The notes under the pieces were generated by a model that was not told the DNA's origin, did no database searches, and worked only from the letters and a program-made list of their open reading frames with translations. A DNA stretch of 64,000 bases from Xanthocytophaga flava (GTDB taxonomy: Bacteria; Bacteroidota; Bacteroidia; Cytophagales; 172606-1). The translations under genes were made by a program, and so were the position numbers. Positions 53,448-63,282 of the stretch are shown one piece after another. Each line of letters begins with the position of its first letter. Within the stretch, counting starts at the first letter, position 1. The stretch is taken from the NCBI GenBank assembly GCA_030068525.1, contig JASJOS010000004.1, positions 1 through 64,000 on the forward strand, read 5' to 3'.

Positions 53448-54032
53448 TTATAAAGGAAGACTTAAGATGATAAAAGTGAGGCAAAAAAGATGATGCAAAA
53501 TCAGGCGTAAACGCCTTAATGCAATAGTTAACTGATTCTCTACAGTTTTGGGAGCAATGCCTAATATAGAGGCTATTTCTTTGGTAGACAGTTGCTCAAA
53601 ACGACTCATTCTAAAGATTTCCCGACACCTGCCAGGCAATGCTTCAAAGGCAGATTCTATCAGATGTAATGCTTCTTTCTCATTTATTTTTTCTTCGGTG
53701 GTATTACTAAAATGCCTGTTTTCTATTTCTTCCCATAACTGGTCATGATGTTTTCCTTTCCGAATGGCATTAAACACCTGAAAACGAGTGGCCGCATATA
53801 GATATGATTCCAGAGAAATAATATGAATAGAATCTCTTCGAACCCAAAGTTGAGAGAAGATCTCCTGAATAATATCTTTACAGGTATCCTTGTCCCTAAG
53901 CACCTTATAAGCAGAGGAGTATAACTTTGAGGAATATTTATAATATAACTCTTCCAGTGCAGCAGAATCGCCCTCCTTCAATAAAGCAAGCAGCTGATTA
54001 TCCGTCAAACGTTCTTTTGTCTCAGAGTGCAT
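53448..54032 (-). CDS. ECF-family RNA polymerase sigma-70 factor
   Basis: This 194-aa sigma factor starts at 54032 (MHSETKERLTDNQLLALL); a longer frame adds 30 unlikely residues. Region 2 is seen as ALEELYYKYSSKLYSSAYKV and DIIQEIFSQLWVRR, and region 4 as LPGRCREIFRMSRFEQLSTK and EIASILGIAPKTVENQLTIA. The C-terminus ends in a hydrophobic stretch (LFCLTFIILSLPL), seen in many Bacteroidota FecI-type factors. It is followed by fecR and the SusCD pair and presumably drives their expression after FecR release. Confidence 0.93.
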   Translation of the reverse strand: MHSETKERLTDNQLLALLKEGDSAALEELYYKYSSKLYSSAYKVLRDKDTCKDIIQEIFSQLWVRRDSIHIISLESYLYAATRFQVFNAIRKGKHHDQLWEEIENRHFSNTTEEKINEKEALHLIESAFEALPGRCREIFRMSRFEQLSTKEIASILGIAPKTVENQLTIALRRLRLILHHLFCLTFIILSLPL

Positions 54033-54872
54033 TGGGTACGTTTTTTCGGCAAATATATTAAACTCTATAAATTCAATAGACTTTATATACAAATTTATTA
54101 AGACTTGTGTAGTTAAAACCAATATATCTTCAATAAGTACTATACAGTATATATATTCTTCAAAGTATTTGAACTGTTGCTATGCCTCCGTATAGTACTT
54201 AGCATATAGAATTTATACTAGTTATTCAAACTGACTGTCCTTATACTGGCAAACCCAGTTACTGCCACTCAGCTTTCATATTGTTAATAAGATCTTTATA
54301 ATTTATTCGCTCACAGGCATCTATAAATACAGTACAGCTACTCTTATAAAAAGTATTTTTCCAATAAAAAATAAAAAATAATCCTAACAGTAATTTAAAA
54401 CACACTCACAACAAAAAAAATACACTTCTTCTATTGACTAATTATTTACTATTTCTTTACCTTAGTAGCACTCCAGCAGAATAAATCTTCTTATAGATTC
54501 AACTAAGCATATAATTTTAAATTCTGTAGACAAGAAACAAACTCCACATACCTACACATGTAATAGTGTATTTATTAATACTTCTGACTTATCTGATTGT
54601 TACTTTGTATAAGACTTTATCATAACCCAACCACTGTTAATTTTATCTATTTCTTACTCTAACCACCTAGACTTTTTCTTTCAGCTTATCAATTATAAGC
54701 TATCATCCCACAGCCATTACAACCGTAAATTTTCAGGTAGTTAATTCATCGGCGTTCATTCAGTTTGGTAGACGACAGGAAGTGCTATATACTTCCGTGT
54801 ATATGTTTTTTGCGGAACAACCACTTACTCCACCTCATATATACAATTTGTTTCACCTAACCTTCTACTCTT
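54033..54872. other. Long AT-rich intergenic region upstream of the PKS gene
   Basis: About 840 bp between divergent genes: the ECF sigma factor and the polyketide synthase. It is strongly AT-rich, without a gene or a recognised repeat. Its unusual length for a single pair of promoters suggests extensive regulation of the PKS or a decayed gene. No confident -7/-33 pair was assigned. Confidence 0.4.
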
Positions 54873-57800
54873 ATGTCTGAGCAATTTGAGCCCTCTAAAA
54901 AAAATAATCTTGAACCTATTGCCATTATTGGCATCGGATGCAGATTCCCTGGAAATGTAACAGATCCAGCCTCCTTTTGGAGCAGACTTCAGGAAGGGTT
55001 TGATGCAATCACTGACGTTCCTGAAAATCGTTGGAAACTGGATAATTACTACGACCCTGACACACAAAAAGCAGGAAAAATCAAATCCCGCAAAGGTGGT
55101 TTCTTAAAAGAAATAGACCAGTTTGATGCCAGCTTCTTTAACATATTCCCCAAAGAAGCTGAACGTATTGATCCACAGCAAAGAATGCTGCTTGAGATTA
55201 CCTATGAGGCAATGGAAGATGCAGGAGTAAAAGTAGAAGATCTCTCTGGCTCCAGAACCTGTGTCTTCATGGGTGTATTTACTACCGATTACTGGGACAT
55301 GCAAAGTTCTGGTTATCAAAAAGATAAAATCAGCCCACATGTGGCAATGGGAGCTTCCTCTACATCAGTAGCCAATCGTTTATCCTACATTTACAATCTC
55401 AAAGGGCCAAGTGTAAGTTTGAATACAGCCTGCTCCTCCTCTCTGGTAGCAGTACACCTGGCTTGCCAAAGTATCTGGAATGGCGAAAGCACTATGGGAC
55501 TTGCCGGTGGTGTGAATCTTCTTCTAAAGCCAGAGACATCTATTCTGATGTCCAAAGGGAACTTTCTTTCTCCGGATGGATATTGTAAAACCTTTGATAG
55601 CCGTGCCAATGGCTATGTACGAAGTGAAGGATGCGGGGTTATTTTATTAAAACCTCTATCAAAAGCACTAGAAGATGGAGATCAGATTTATTCTCTGATT
55701 CGGGCAACAGGTGTGAATCAGGATGGCTATACAGAAGATGGATTTACTGTCCCTAATCCGGATGCCCAAACAGAATTACTGGAAACTGTCTATAACCGGG
55801 CAGGTGTAAATCCAGCAGAGATTACCTATGTAGAAGCTCATGGTACAGGTACACCAGTAGGTGATCCGTTAGAAACCAGAGCCTTTGGAAATGTAGTTGG
55901 CAAAGACCGGAACACAGATAATAAATGTGTGATCGGTTCTGTAAAAACCAACATGGGTCACCTGGAAGCAGCAGCAGGTATAGCAGGTTTGATTAAACTG
56001 GCTTTGATCACAAAAAACCGACAGATTCCAGCCAATCTCCACTTTGAAAAACCCAATCCAAAAATACCTTTTGAAACATATAAACTGAGAGTGCCTACTA
56101 CACTGGAAACTATTCCTCAAAATATTCCGGTTGTATATGCAGGTGTAAACTCGTTTGGGGCAGGTGGAACCAATGCCCATTGTTTATTACAGGAATATAT
56201 TCCGGCTGCCACAAAAAATCTTTCTTCTTCTGAAGACGGACTGATGCCTCATCTCTTCCTTATTTCTGCCAAGAATGAAAAAGCACTCAAAGATCTAGCT
56301 AACAGCTATATCGCCTTTCTGAAAGGAACACCAAACTCTTTACAGGATATCTGCTATTCACTGGCAACTAGAAGATCATCTTTTGAACATAAGCTATCTA
56401 TTGCAGCCCGCACCAAAACAGATGCATCAGAATACCTTGAGGCGTTTGTAAAAGGAGAAACACGTCAGGGTATGACGTATCAGATAGTAAAAGAGTCTAA
56501 GAAGCCCCGCATAGCCTTCATTTATTCAGGTCAGGGACCTCAATGGTTTGCCATGGGTCAACAACTACTTAAGGAATCCTCTGTCTTCAGAGATACTATT
56601 CTCAAAATAGATGCACTCTTCTCTAAAATTGCAGACTGGTCGTTACTGGAAGAAATGAGTCGGGATGAAGCAACTTCCCGTGTGAGTGATACCCGTATTG
56701 CTCAGCCTGCTATTATGGCTGTACAAATAGGGCTTACTGAAATATGGAAATCATGGGGCGTAGAAGCCGATGGATGTGTAGGTCACTCGATAGGTGAAGT
56801 AGCCGCTGCTTATGCATCTGGTGCACTAACACTGGAACAAGCAGTGGAAGTTATTTATCATCGTAGCCGAAATCAGAATCAGGCCACGGGAAAAGGAAAA
56901 ATGCTTGCAGTAGGGCTGGATTTGCCTTCTGTTAAAAAAGAAATCAAAGGACTGGAAGCCCAAATAGCTATTGCAGCGATTAATGGTCCTCAGATGATTG
57001 CACTGGCAGGTGACATTCCCGAAATGGAGCAATTGGCAGCTAGTTTGTCAGAAAGAGATATCTTCAATCGCTTCCTGCAAGTCAATGTACCTTTCCATAG
57101 TCACCATATGGAGCCACTGAAAGATGAAATGATTGCAGCATTGAAGCATCTTCAGCCTTCCCGTACTACGATTCCACTTTATTCAACTGTGAGTGGAGTT
57201 CAGGAAAATGGGCTTCACCTGGTTTCTGAGTATTGGTACAAGAATGTTCGGGATACAGTATACTTCACTCAGGCTATCGAATCCATGATTCAGGATGGCT
57301 ATGATACATTCATTGAAATAGCCCCTCACCCTGTTCTTACTGCTGGTGTAGTAGACAGCCTGAAAATGCATCGTATCACAGGATTGGTAGTACCCTCTTT
57401 ACGCCGGAAAGAGGATGAAGCCAAGACAATGATTAATTCACTGGGTATTTTGACTATGGAAGGCTATGAAGCTAACTGGAAAAAATTATTCCCATCGGCT
57501 CACTATACCAAACTTCCTCATTACCCTTGGCAACACGAACGGTACTGGTTTGAAACCAAGACTCATCAGCAGGCACGTTTGGGAACACCTGTTCATCCAT
57601 TCCTGGCTAGTGAGGTTATCTCTGTGAAGAGTCTGCATCACCGGATATGGAATCTGAATCTAAATCCTGAGTTATTTACATACCTGGCTGATCACAAAGT
57701 AGATGGTGCTATTGTATTTCCAGGAAGTGGTCACCTGGAGATAGCGTTGTCTGCCGGAAAAGCATCATTTCCTGAACATCCTGTCTTTTTGGAAGATATT

Positions 57801-60800
57801 CACTTTGAGAAAGCACTATTCCTGCCAGAAGAAGGAGAACAACCCGAAATCAGATTGGAAATACTGAATCAGGAAGGTGAGTACTATATCTGCAGTAAAC
57901 AAGCAGATCAGGATAACACAGCCTGGATCAGACACTCCAGAGGTAAAATCAATTATTTTGATGATTTTGTCAGGAAAGAGCCGGTTACAATCAAACCTTT
58001 GCTTGAAAAGCTGGAAACCAAAATTTCTATTCCTGACTTTTATGTGGAACTGAAATCTGCTGGCCTTAACTATGGAGAAACATTCAGGAGAGTACAAAAA
58101 CTGTGGGTAAAAGGAAATGAAATTCTTGGTGCTATTAGTCTGAGTTCTCAAACTACCTATGGAGTAGAACAATATTATGTACATCCAGCCTTATTAGATG
58201 CTTGTCTGCATACCATCTTTGCTGCCCGTGAAAATACAGAAGACAACAAACGAGGTATTTATTTGCCTGTACATATTGAGAAATACAAGGTATATGAAAA
58301 ACCGGGTCAGCATGTATGGACGTACGTGGAAATACTGGAAGCCAGTGATGATTTTCTGATTGGTAATTATCAGATACTGAATGAAGAAGGACAACTGGTA
58401 GCTGAAATGGAAGGCCTGACCTGTAAATATATCCAGGGTTCACGTGGCGAACAGCAGGAAAGCCTGTATTCAGGGATGTACGAATATCAGTGGGAAACTC
58501 TCGCTCAGGAAGATGAAACCAATTTGGAGCTAGAACGTCTTCATTCAGATGAATGTTATTTGTTATTTGCAGATAAACAAGGGGTTTCACAGAAGCTCTT
58601 GGACAAACTTGCCCAGGATAACCTTTCTGTTATTGAAGTAATTAAAGGCACTGCATTCAAAGAGCTTAGTCCATCATCCTATATAATCAATCCTTTTGAT
58701 GGAAAGGATACACAAGCACTCTTTGATGCTATTCACCATAAAGGGCTGAAAGTAAAGAAACTATTCTATCTATGGGCGCTGGACAATCAGATCGGAACTA
58801 CCATTACTCCTGAATTATTTGAGCAGCAGCAAACTACACTGATCAGTGGTACTATGAATCTGTTCCAGACAATTGATAGAACAGGCATCAAAACAGGAGT
58901 CGTATTTCTGACTCAAAACAATGAAAAGGTAGAAGAACAGGATACAGTGATTAACTACACACAGGCTCCTATCATGGGTATGTCACGTGTATTCATCAAT
59001 GAATATCCGTATATACCCGTAAAGGTCATTGATATCCAATCAGGTCTGTCGGAAGAAGAGAGTAACATTCTGTATACAGAACTTACCGGAAAGAAATTCA
59101 AGTTCGCAGAACTGGCGATTCGGAATACACAAACGTATATCAGAAAACTGGTGCCTGTTACAGAAGCCAAAGCTTCTGAAGATGCAGCTCAGGAAGTAGT
59201 GGCACATGGTCATTCCTTCCAGACGATCGTAAAACGTCCAGGCGATCTGAGTAGCACCATCTTCCAGCATGTGGTAAAAGAATCTGTCCAGGCAGATGAG
59301 GTAAAGATAGAAGTAGTTGCCACCGGACTTACTCAAAGAGATTGGCTGGTAGCTACAGGGCAACTAGATAAAGCCGGACAGCAGTTGGGCTTTGAATGTG
59401 CAGGTATCATTCGGCAGGTAGGTAGTGCAGTAGATCATCTGAAAGAAGGAGACGAAGTAATTGCCTGGGGCACACACACACTAGGAGGTTCTCTGACAGT
59501 TAAGGCCAATCAAGTAATTAAGAAGCCTGACCATCTTCTGTATCAGGAAGCAGCAAGCTTACCTATAGCGTATATTACATCTTACTATGCACTCATCGAA
59601 CTTGGTCGTCTAAGTAAGGAAGATGCTGTTCTGATTCAGGTAACAGACTGGGACGTAGCTCTGGCTTCCGTTCAAGTAGCTACTAACACAGGTGCAAAAG
59701 TAATTGTTCTGGCAGCAAATGATGCACAAAAAATGTATCTCCAGAAATCAGGTATCGAACATATATTAACAGATCAACATACAGACTTTTCTCAGGAGGT
59801 AGTAAAACTGACAAATGGCAAAGGTGTGGATGTGGTACTGAATTCACTAGCTGGCATTGGACTAATCAGAGGACTAAAAAGTCTGGCACCATTTGGTAAG
59901 TTCATCGATCTCAGTACAACGTCAACAGAAGAAGCTATTCTGGAGAAGAATCGTCTGGACAACAATATCTCATTCCATACACTGGATGCAGCCCAGCTTA
60001 TTGAGTTTAAGCCTCAGTTGGTGTATCGGATTATGGATGCTGTAGTTACACTGTTTGCAAACAAGCAACTTCAGCCTGCACCATTGAAAGCGTTTTCAAT
60101 TCAGGAACTGGAAAAAGCACTTTCAGCAGTAGAAGAGCCAACACGTATAGAAAAGATTATTATAAATATTGATAATCAGCCTATACATGTACAAGCTGCC
60201 AATACATTGACACTGTTAGCAGACGCCACCTATCTGATTACAGGTGGTGCTAGTGGATTTGGTCTGGAAATTGCTCGCTGGCTAACTTCCAAAGGCGCTA
60301 AGTCACTGGTACTGGTAAGCCGTAGCGGACCAAAATCAGATGCAGATCGCCAGGTAATCAAAGAGATTGAAGAGACTGGTACCAAGGTCATCCTACTTCA
60401 GGCAGATATAACAGATTATCAGGCTGTACAAAAAATCGTAGCAACCATACAAAGCGAGCTACCGCCATTAAAAGGTATTGTTCATAGTGCAGCGATGCTG
60501 GATGATCAGTCTATTCCGGATATGTCCAATGAGATATTCATGAAGGTATACAGACCAAAGGTCTATGGAGCATGGAATTTCCATGAGGCAACCAAAGAGC
60601 TGCCATTGGATTTCTTCCTGATGTTCTCTTCCATCTCTGCTATCTTCGGATTCCCTGGACAGGCAAACTACTCTTCAGCGAATAACTTCCTGGACAGATT
60701 GGCTATGTATCGGCAATCAATAGGATTAAAAGCATCTGCCGCCAACCTGGGCGTTTTGGATGACTATGCGGGTATGTCCAAAGAAGGAGGACGGTTGATC

Positions 60801-62120
60801 AAAGCCCTGATTAATCAGGGATGGACATTGCTCAGTCTGAAAGATGTCACCAGCAAACTGGAAAACGTTCTTTTGCAGCAACCTTCAACCCGAATGCTGG
60901 CTAACCTGGACTGGAAACGTTTCAGAGACTTCTATTATAATCTGAAAGATGATACGCGCTTTGCACATCTGATGAATGAATCCGTAAAAAATACAGGTGG
61001 TTCAGGATCGTCCAGTCTGGTTGATAGTCTCAAAACGCTTTCAGGAGAAGAACAACTGGAATTGCTGACTCAGAAAGTTTCCGAATCGCTGGCGAATATT
61101 CTGGGCGTATCAGCTGAAAAAATAGACACAGGCATTCCAATTACCAAAATTGGACTTGACTCTCTAATGCTGAACCAGTTGCGTAACTGGATACAACAGA
61201 AGCTGGAAATCAACTTCCCGCTAATGAAGATAGCAAAGGGTCCAAGCATTGTGGAACTATCCACTCAACTGTTGTCCGAGATCAATAATCAGGAAATTGT
61301 ACAGGAAGAAGCTGTTTCAGCAGATACCTCAGGAATTGCAGCAGAAGAGGACATCGAGATTTACAATCAATGGCTTGTACGCAATAAACTTGTCAAAGAG
61401 GAAAATGTTAAGTATCGTATCTTCTGTATCCACCCAGTAGGGGCAGGCGCTTCCATGTTTGGTCACTTCATATTTAATCCACCTGCTGATACAGAAGTTC
61501 TTGCATTCCAGTTACCTGGACGTGAAAACAGATTACATGAAGAACACTACCAGGATGTACCTTCACTAGTGGCTGATATGGCAACTGTCATGAAGCCATT
61601 GCTGGATAAACCATTTATTGTATTTGGACATAGCTTTGGCGGGATGGTAGGATTTGAACTAATCCGACACCTGCAACTACAGTTTAACAAAAAGCCAATC
61701 CAGCTTTTCATCTCCGGAACGATTGCACCGCAGCTTACCAAGAAATGGAAAGATCGGGATGTGATTAGTGAGACAGCAGTGCTAACCAACTCAGAGGAAC
61801 GACTCCTGTCCCTAATGTCCTACATTGATGATGTGGAGTTCCTGCGTAAGATACTTCCTGTTATGCGCAAAGACATGGCTATGATTATGAGTTATGTGTA
61901 TGTGCCGGGAGAGAAGTTTGACTTCCCTATTACAACCTTTGCTGCAGACAAAGATGATGTAGTATATCCAAGTGAAGTTTCTCAATGGAAAGAGCATACC
62001 AATAGTTCGTTCACCATGGAAGTACTGGAAGGTGACCACTGGTTTTTGAGCCGAAACAAAGAGCTCATTTCCCAACGCCTCTCAGATGCATTGGAAGAAA
62101 CAACAGTACAGACACACTAA
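54873..62120 (+). CDS. Single-module type I polyketide synthase (KS-AT-DH-ER-KR-ACP-TE)
   Basis: This 2415-aa cytoplasmic enzyme builds an acyl chain, probably iteratively. KS (about 13-440): Cys187 (TACSSS), His323 (EAHGTGT), His363 (GHLEAAAG). AT (about 555-870): Ser639 in GHSIGE; VPFHSH suggests malonyl use. DH (about 905-1180): His941 (HKVDGAIVFP), Asp1109. A structural KR half precedes the ER (about 1450-1765). In the ER the nucleotide motif GGVG is WDVA (1593-1596), so it is likely inactive. KR: TGGASGFG near 1788, LDD (1876-1878), Ser1920, Tyr1933. ACP: Ser2097 (GLDSL). TE: Ser2254 (GHSFGG), His2389. A PPTase gene follows. No other tailoring genes are adjacent. Product unknown; polyene-like inferred. 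Confidence 0.93.
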   Translation: MSEQFEPSKKNNLEPIAIIGIGCRFPGNVTDPASFWSRLQEGFDAITDVPENRWKLDNYYDPDTQKAGKIKSRKGGFLKEIDQFDASFFNIFPKEAERIDPQQRMLLEITYEAMEDAGVKVEDLSGSRTCVFMGVFTTDYWDMQSSGYQKDKISPHVAMGASSTSVANRLSYIYNLKGPSVSLNTACSSSLVAVHLACQSIWNGESTMGLAGGVNLLLKPETSILMSKGNFLSPDGYCKTFDSRANGYVRSEGCGVILLKPLSKALEDGDQIYSLIRATGVNQDGYTEDGFTVPNPDAQTELLETVYNRAGVNPAEITYVEAHGTGTPVGDPLETRAFGNVVGKDRNTDNKCVIGSVKTNMGHLEAAAGIAGLIKLALITKNRQIPANLHFEKPNPKIPFETYKLRVPTTLETIPQNIPVVYAGVNSFGAGGTNAHCLLQEYIPAATKNLSSSEDGLMPHLFLISAKNEKALKDLANSYIAFLKGTPNSLQDICYSLATRRSSFEHKLSIAARTKTDASEYLEAFVKGETRQGMTYQIVKESKKPRIAFIYSGQGPQWFAMGQQLLKESSVFRDTILKIDALFSKIADWSLLEEMSRDEATSRVSDTRIAQPAIMAVQIGLTEIWKSWGVEADGCVGHSIGEVAAAYASGALTLEQAVEVIYHRSRNQNQATGKGKMLAVGLDLPSVKKEIKGLEAQIAIAAINGPQMIALAGDIPEMEQLAASLSERDIFNRFLQVNVPFHSHHMEPLKDEMIAALKHLQPSRTTIPLYSTVSGVQENGLHLVSEYWYKNVRDTVYFTQAIESMIQDGYDTFIEIAPHPVLTAGVVDSLKMHRITGLVVPSLRRKEDEAKTMINSLGILTMEGYEANWKKLFPSAHYTKLPHYPWQHERYWFETKTHQQARLGTPVHPFLASEVISVKSLHHRIWNLNLNPELFTYLADHKVDGAIVFPGSGHLEIALSAGKASFPEHPVFLEDIHFEKALFLPEEGEQPEIRLEILNQEGEYYICSKQADQDNTAWIRHSRGKINYFDDFVRKEPVTIKPLLEKLETKISIPDFYVELKSAGLNYGETFRRVQKLWVKGNEILGAISLSSQTTYGVEQYYVHPALLDACLHTIFAARENTEDNKRGIYLPVHIEKYKVYEKPGQHVWTYVEILEASDDFLIGNYQILNEEGQLVAEMEGLTCKYIQGSRGEQQESLYSGMYEYQWETLAQEDETNLELERLHSDECYLLFADKQGVSQKLLDKLAQDNLSVIEVIKGTAFKELSPSSYIINPFDGKDTQALFDAIHHKGLKVKKLFYLWALDNQIGTTITPELFEQQQTTLISGTMNLFQTIDRTGIKTGVVFLTQNNEKVEEQDTVINYTQAPIMGMSRVFINEYPYIPVKVIDIQSGLSEEESNILYTELTGKKFKFAELAIRNTQTYIRKLVPVTEAKASEDAAQEVVAHGHSFQTIVKRPGDLSSTIFQHVVKESVQADEVKIEVVATGLTQRDWLVATGQLDKAGQQLGFECAGIIRQVGSAVDHLKEGDEVIAWGTHTLGGSLTVKANQVIKKPDHLLYQEAASLPIAYITSYYALIELGRLSKEDAVLIQVTDWDVALASVQVATNTGAKVIVLAANDAQKMYLQKSGIEHILTDQHTDFSQEVVKLTNGKGVDVVLNSLAGIGLIRGLKSLAPFGKFIDLSTTSTEEAILEKNRLDNNISFHTLDAAQLIEFKPQLVYRIMDAVVTLFANKQLQPAPLKAFSIQELEKALSAVEEPTRIEKIIINIDNQPIHVQAANTLTLLADATYLITGGASGFGLEIARWLTSKGAKSLVLVSRSGPKSDADRQVIKEIEETGTKVILLQADITDYQAVQKIVATIQSELPPLKGIVHSAAMLDDQSIPDMSNEIFMKVYRPKVYGAWNFHEATKELPLDFFLMFSSISAIFGFPGQANYSSANNFLDRLAMYRQSIGLKASAANLGVLDDYAGMSKEGGRLIKALINQGWTLLSLKDVTSKLENVLLQQPSTRMLANLDWKRFRDFYYNLKDDTRFAHLMNESVKNTGGSGSSSLVDSLKTLSGEEQLELLTQKVSESLANILGVSAEKIDTGIPITKIGLDSLMLNQLRNWIQQKLEINFPLMKIAKGPSIVELSTQLLSEINNQEIVQEEAVSADTSGIAAEEDIEIYNQWLVRNKLVKEENVKYRIFCIHPVGAGASMFGHFIFNPPADTEVLAFQLPGRENRLHEEHYQDVPSLVADMATVMKPLLDKPFIVFGHSFGGMVGFELIRHLQLQFNKKPIQLFISGTIAPQLTKKWKDRDVISETAVLTNSEERLLSLMSYIDDVEFLRKILPVMRKDMAMIMSYVYVPGEKFDFPITTFAADKDDVVYPSEVSQWKEHTNSSFTMEVLEGDHWFLSRNKELISQRLSDALEETTVQTH

Positions 62121-62149
62121 CCACAGGTAATAGTAATCAGGTTTTAATC

Positions 62150-62179
62150 CCTACTGGCAATGAAATCATTGCCAGTAGG
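62150..62179 (+). terminator. Hairpin between PKS and PPTase genes, overlapping the PPTase start
   Basis: A perfect 13-bp stem CCTACTGGCAATG/CATTGCCAGTAGG (62150-62162 with 62167-62179) has a 4-nt loop, followed by CTTTTCATTTC. It lies 30 bp after the PKS stop. The PPTase ATG (62160-62162) is the top of its left arm, so it could end most PKS transcripts or limit PPTase translation. Confidence 0.7.
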
Positions 62180-62909
62180 CTTTTCATTTCGTACATTGAT
62201 CAGTCTCCACCCTCTCATTCTACAACGTCAGGATTGTCAGTTTCAGGCTATACTTGGTTTTTGTGATTCAGATTCCCATTTACTAGAATCTATTCAGGAA
62301 GAGTTTCTGCATCCGGAAGAAATAGTATACCTAAAAGAACTGAAACTGGATAAAACAAGATCAGAATTTCTCAGAAGTCGCTATCTGGTTAAGAAAGCAC
62401 TAGCTACATATTCACTACAGGAAGAACCTACAGAGATACAGATTGGCAAAGGCATCTTCCAGCAACCCTTATTGCTAACCAGATATCATTACCAGCTTGA
62501 TCTGAGTATCTCACATCATACTACGCTGGCAGCTTGTCTTATCTTTCCACAACAACATCCTATGAGTCTGGATGTGGAAGTGTGTAACCCTTCGATTATA
62601 AGTCTTACTAAAAATGAAGTGACAGAACACGAAAAAAAATTATATTGTAACACACGAGAGAGCGAGACTATATTTTTTACACGACTCTGGACTATAAAAG
62701 AGGCATTATCAAAGGTTTTGAAAACAGGAATGATGGTGCCTTTCCACAAACTGGAAACAGAAAACATGACATATCAAGGTAATATTGTAACCAGTTATTA
62801 TACAGATTTTATTCAATATAAGGCGATTTCTTTCCAACGGAAGGACTCTATATGCACTATAGCCCTACCTAGAGCAAGTACTCTTCTCTTTTCAACACAA
62901 ATCCCCTAA
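62160..62909 (+). CDS. Sfp-type 4'-phosphopantetheinyl transferase
   Basis: This 249-aa enzyme attaches the phosphopantetheine arm of coenzyme A to carrier-protein serine, converting the PKS ACP to its active form. Motifs: LSISHHTTLAACLI (about 115-128, the V/I-S-x-SH pattern), LDVEV (137-141, Mg-binding Asp138 and Glu140) and RLWTIKEALSKVL (175-187, W-x-x-KEA). ATG 62160 lies in a hairpin; in-frame TTG codons at 62169 and 62196 are alternatives and no other ATG occurs until near residue 190. It follows the PKS by 39 bp and very likely serves that synthase. Confidence 0.85.
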   Translation: MKSLPVGFSFRTLISLHPLILQRQDCQFQAILGFCDSDSHLLESIQEEFLHPEEIVYLKELKLDKTRSEFLRSRYLVKKALATYSLQEEPTEIQIGKGIFQQPLLLTRYHYQLDLSISHHTTLAACLIFPQQHPMSLDVEVCNPSIISLTKNEVTEHEKKLYCNTRESETIFFTRLWTIKEALSKVLKTGMMVPFHKLETENMTYQGNIVTSYYTDFIQYKAISFQRKDSICTIALPRASTLLFSTQIP

Positions 62910-63282
62910 TATCTTTCCCTACTGGTTAGTACACCAGAAAACAATATCACATTGGTAACCACATTAACCAGACAAAAAATATAAGATCAGATAATTTATA
63001 TCTCATAAGTAAAATGAGAACACTATTTAGCTTTACAGATCCTATAAATAAGCAATAGTTAAACAGACAAACATGCTATCCTGATTTTATAGTAGCCTTA
63101 CATACAGGCACTAAAGATAAAACCATGTAGTGACCTCAACAGATTTTCTTTAGTGAAAAAACATTTTAAAACCTTACATAAACCATTTTTAGCACTATTC
63201 CCTACATCTTCATCCAAACAAATTATACTACTTTTAGTATCCAATGTTATACTACTAAATCACACCTTCTATACACGTTACT
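62910..63282. other. Intergenic region after the PPTase gene
   Basis: About 373 bp of AT-rich DNA with no clear terminator, gene or repeat. It must contain the promoter of the membrane protein that follows. Confidence 0.35.

Noticed and set aside
54873..62120. PUFA synthase or flexirubin pathway
   Set aside because: PUFA synthases carry several tandem ACPs and the flexirubin route uses type II components; this protein has a single ACP, a cis AT and a TE.
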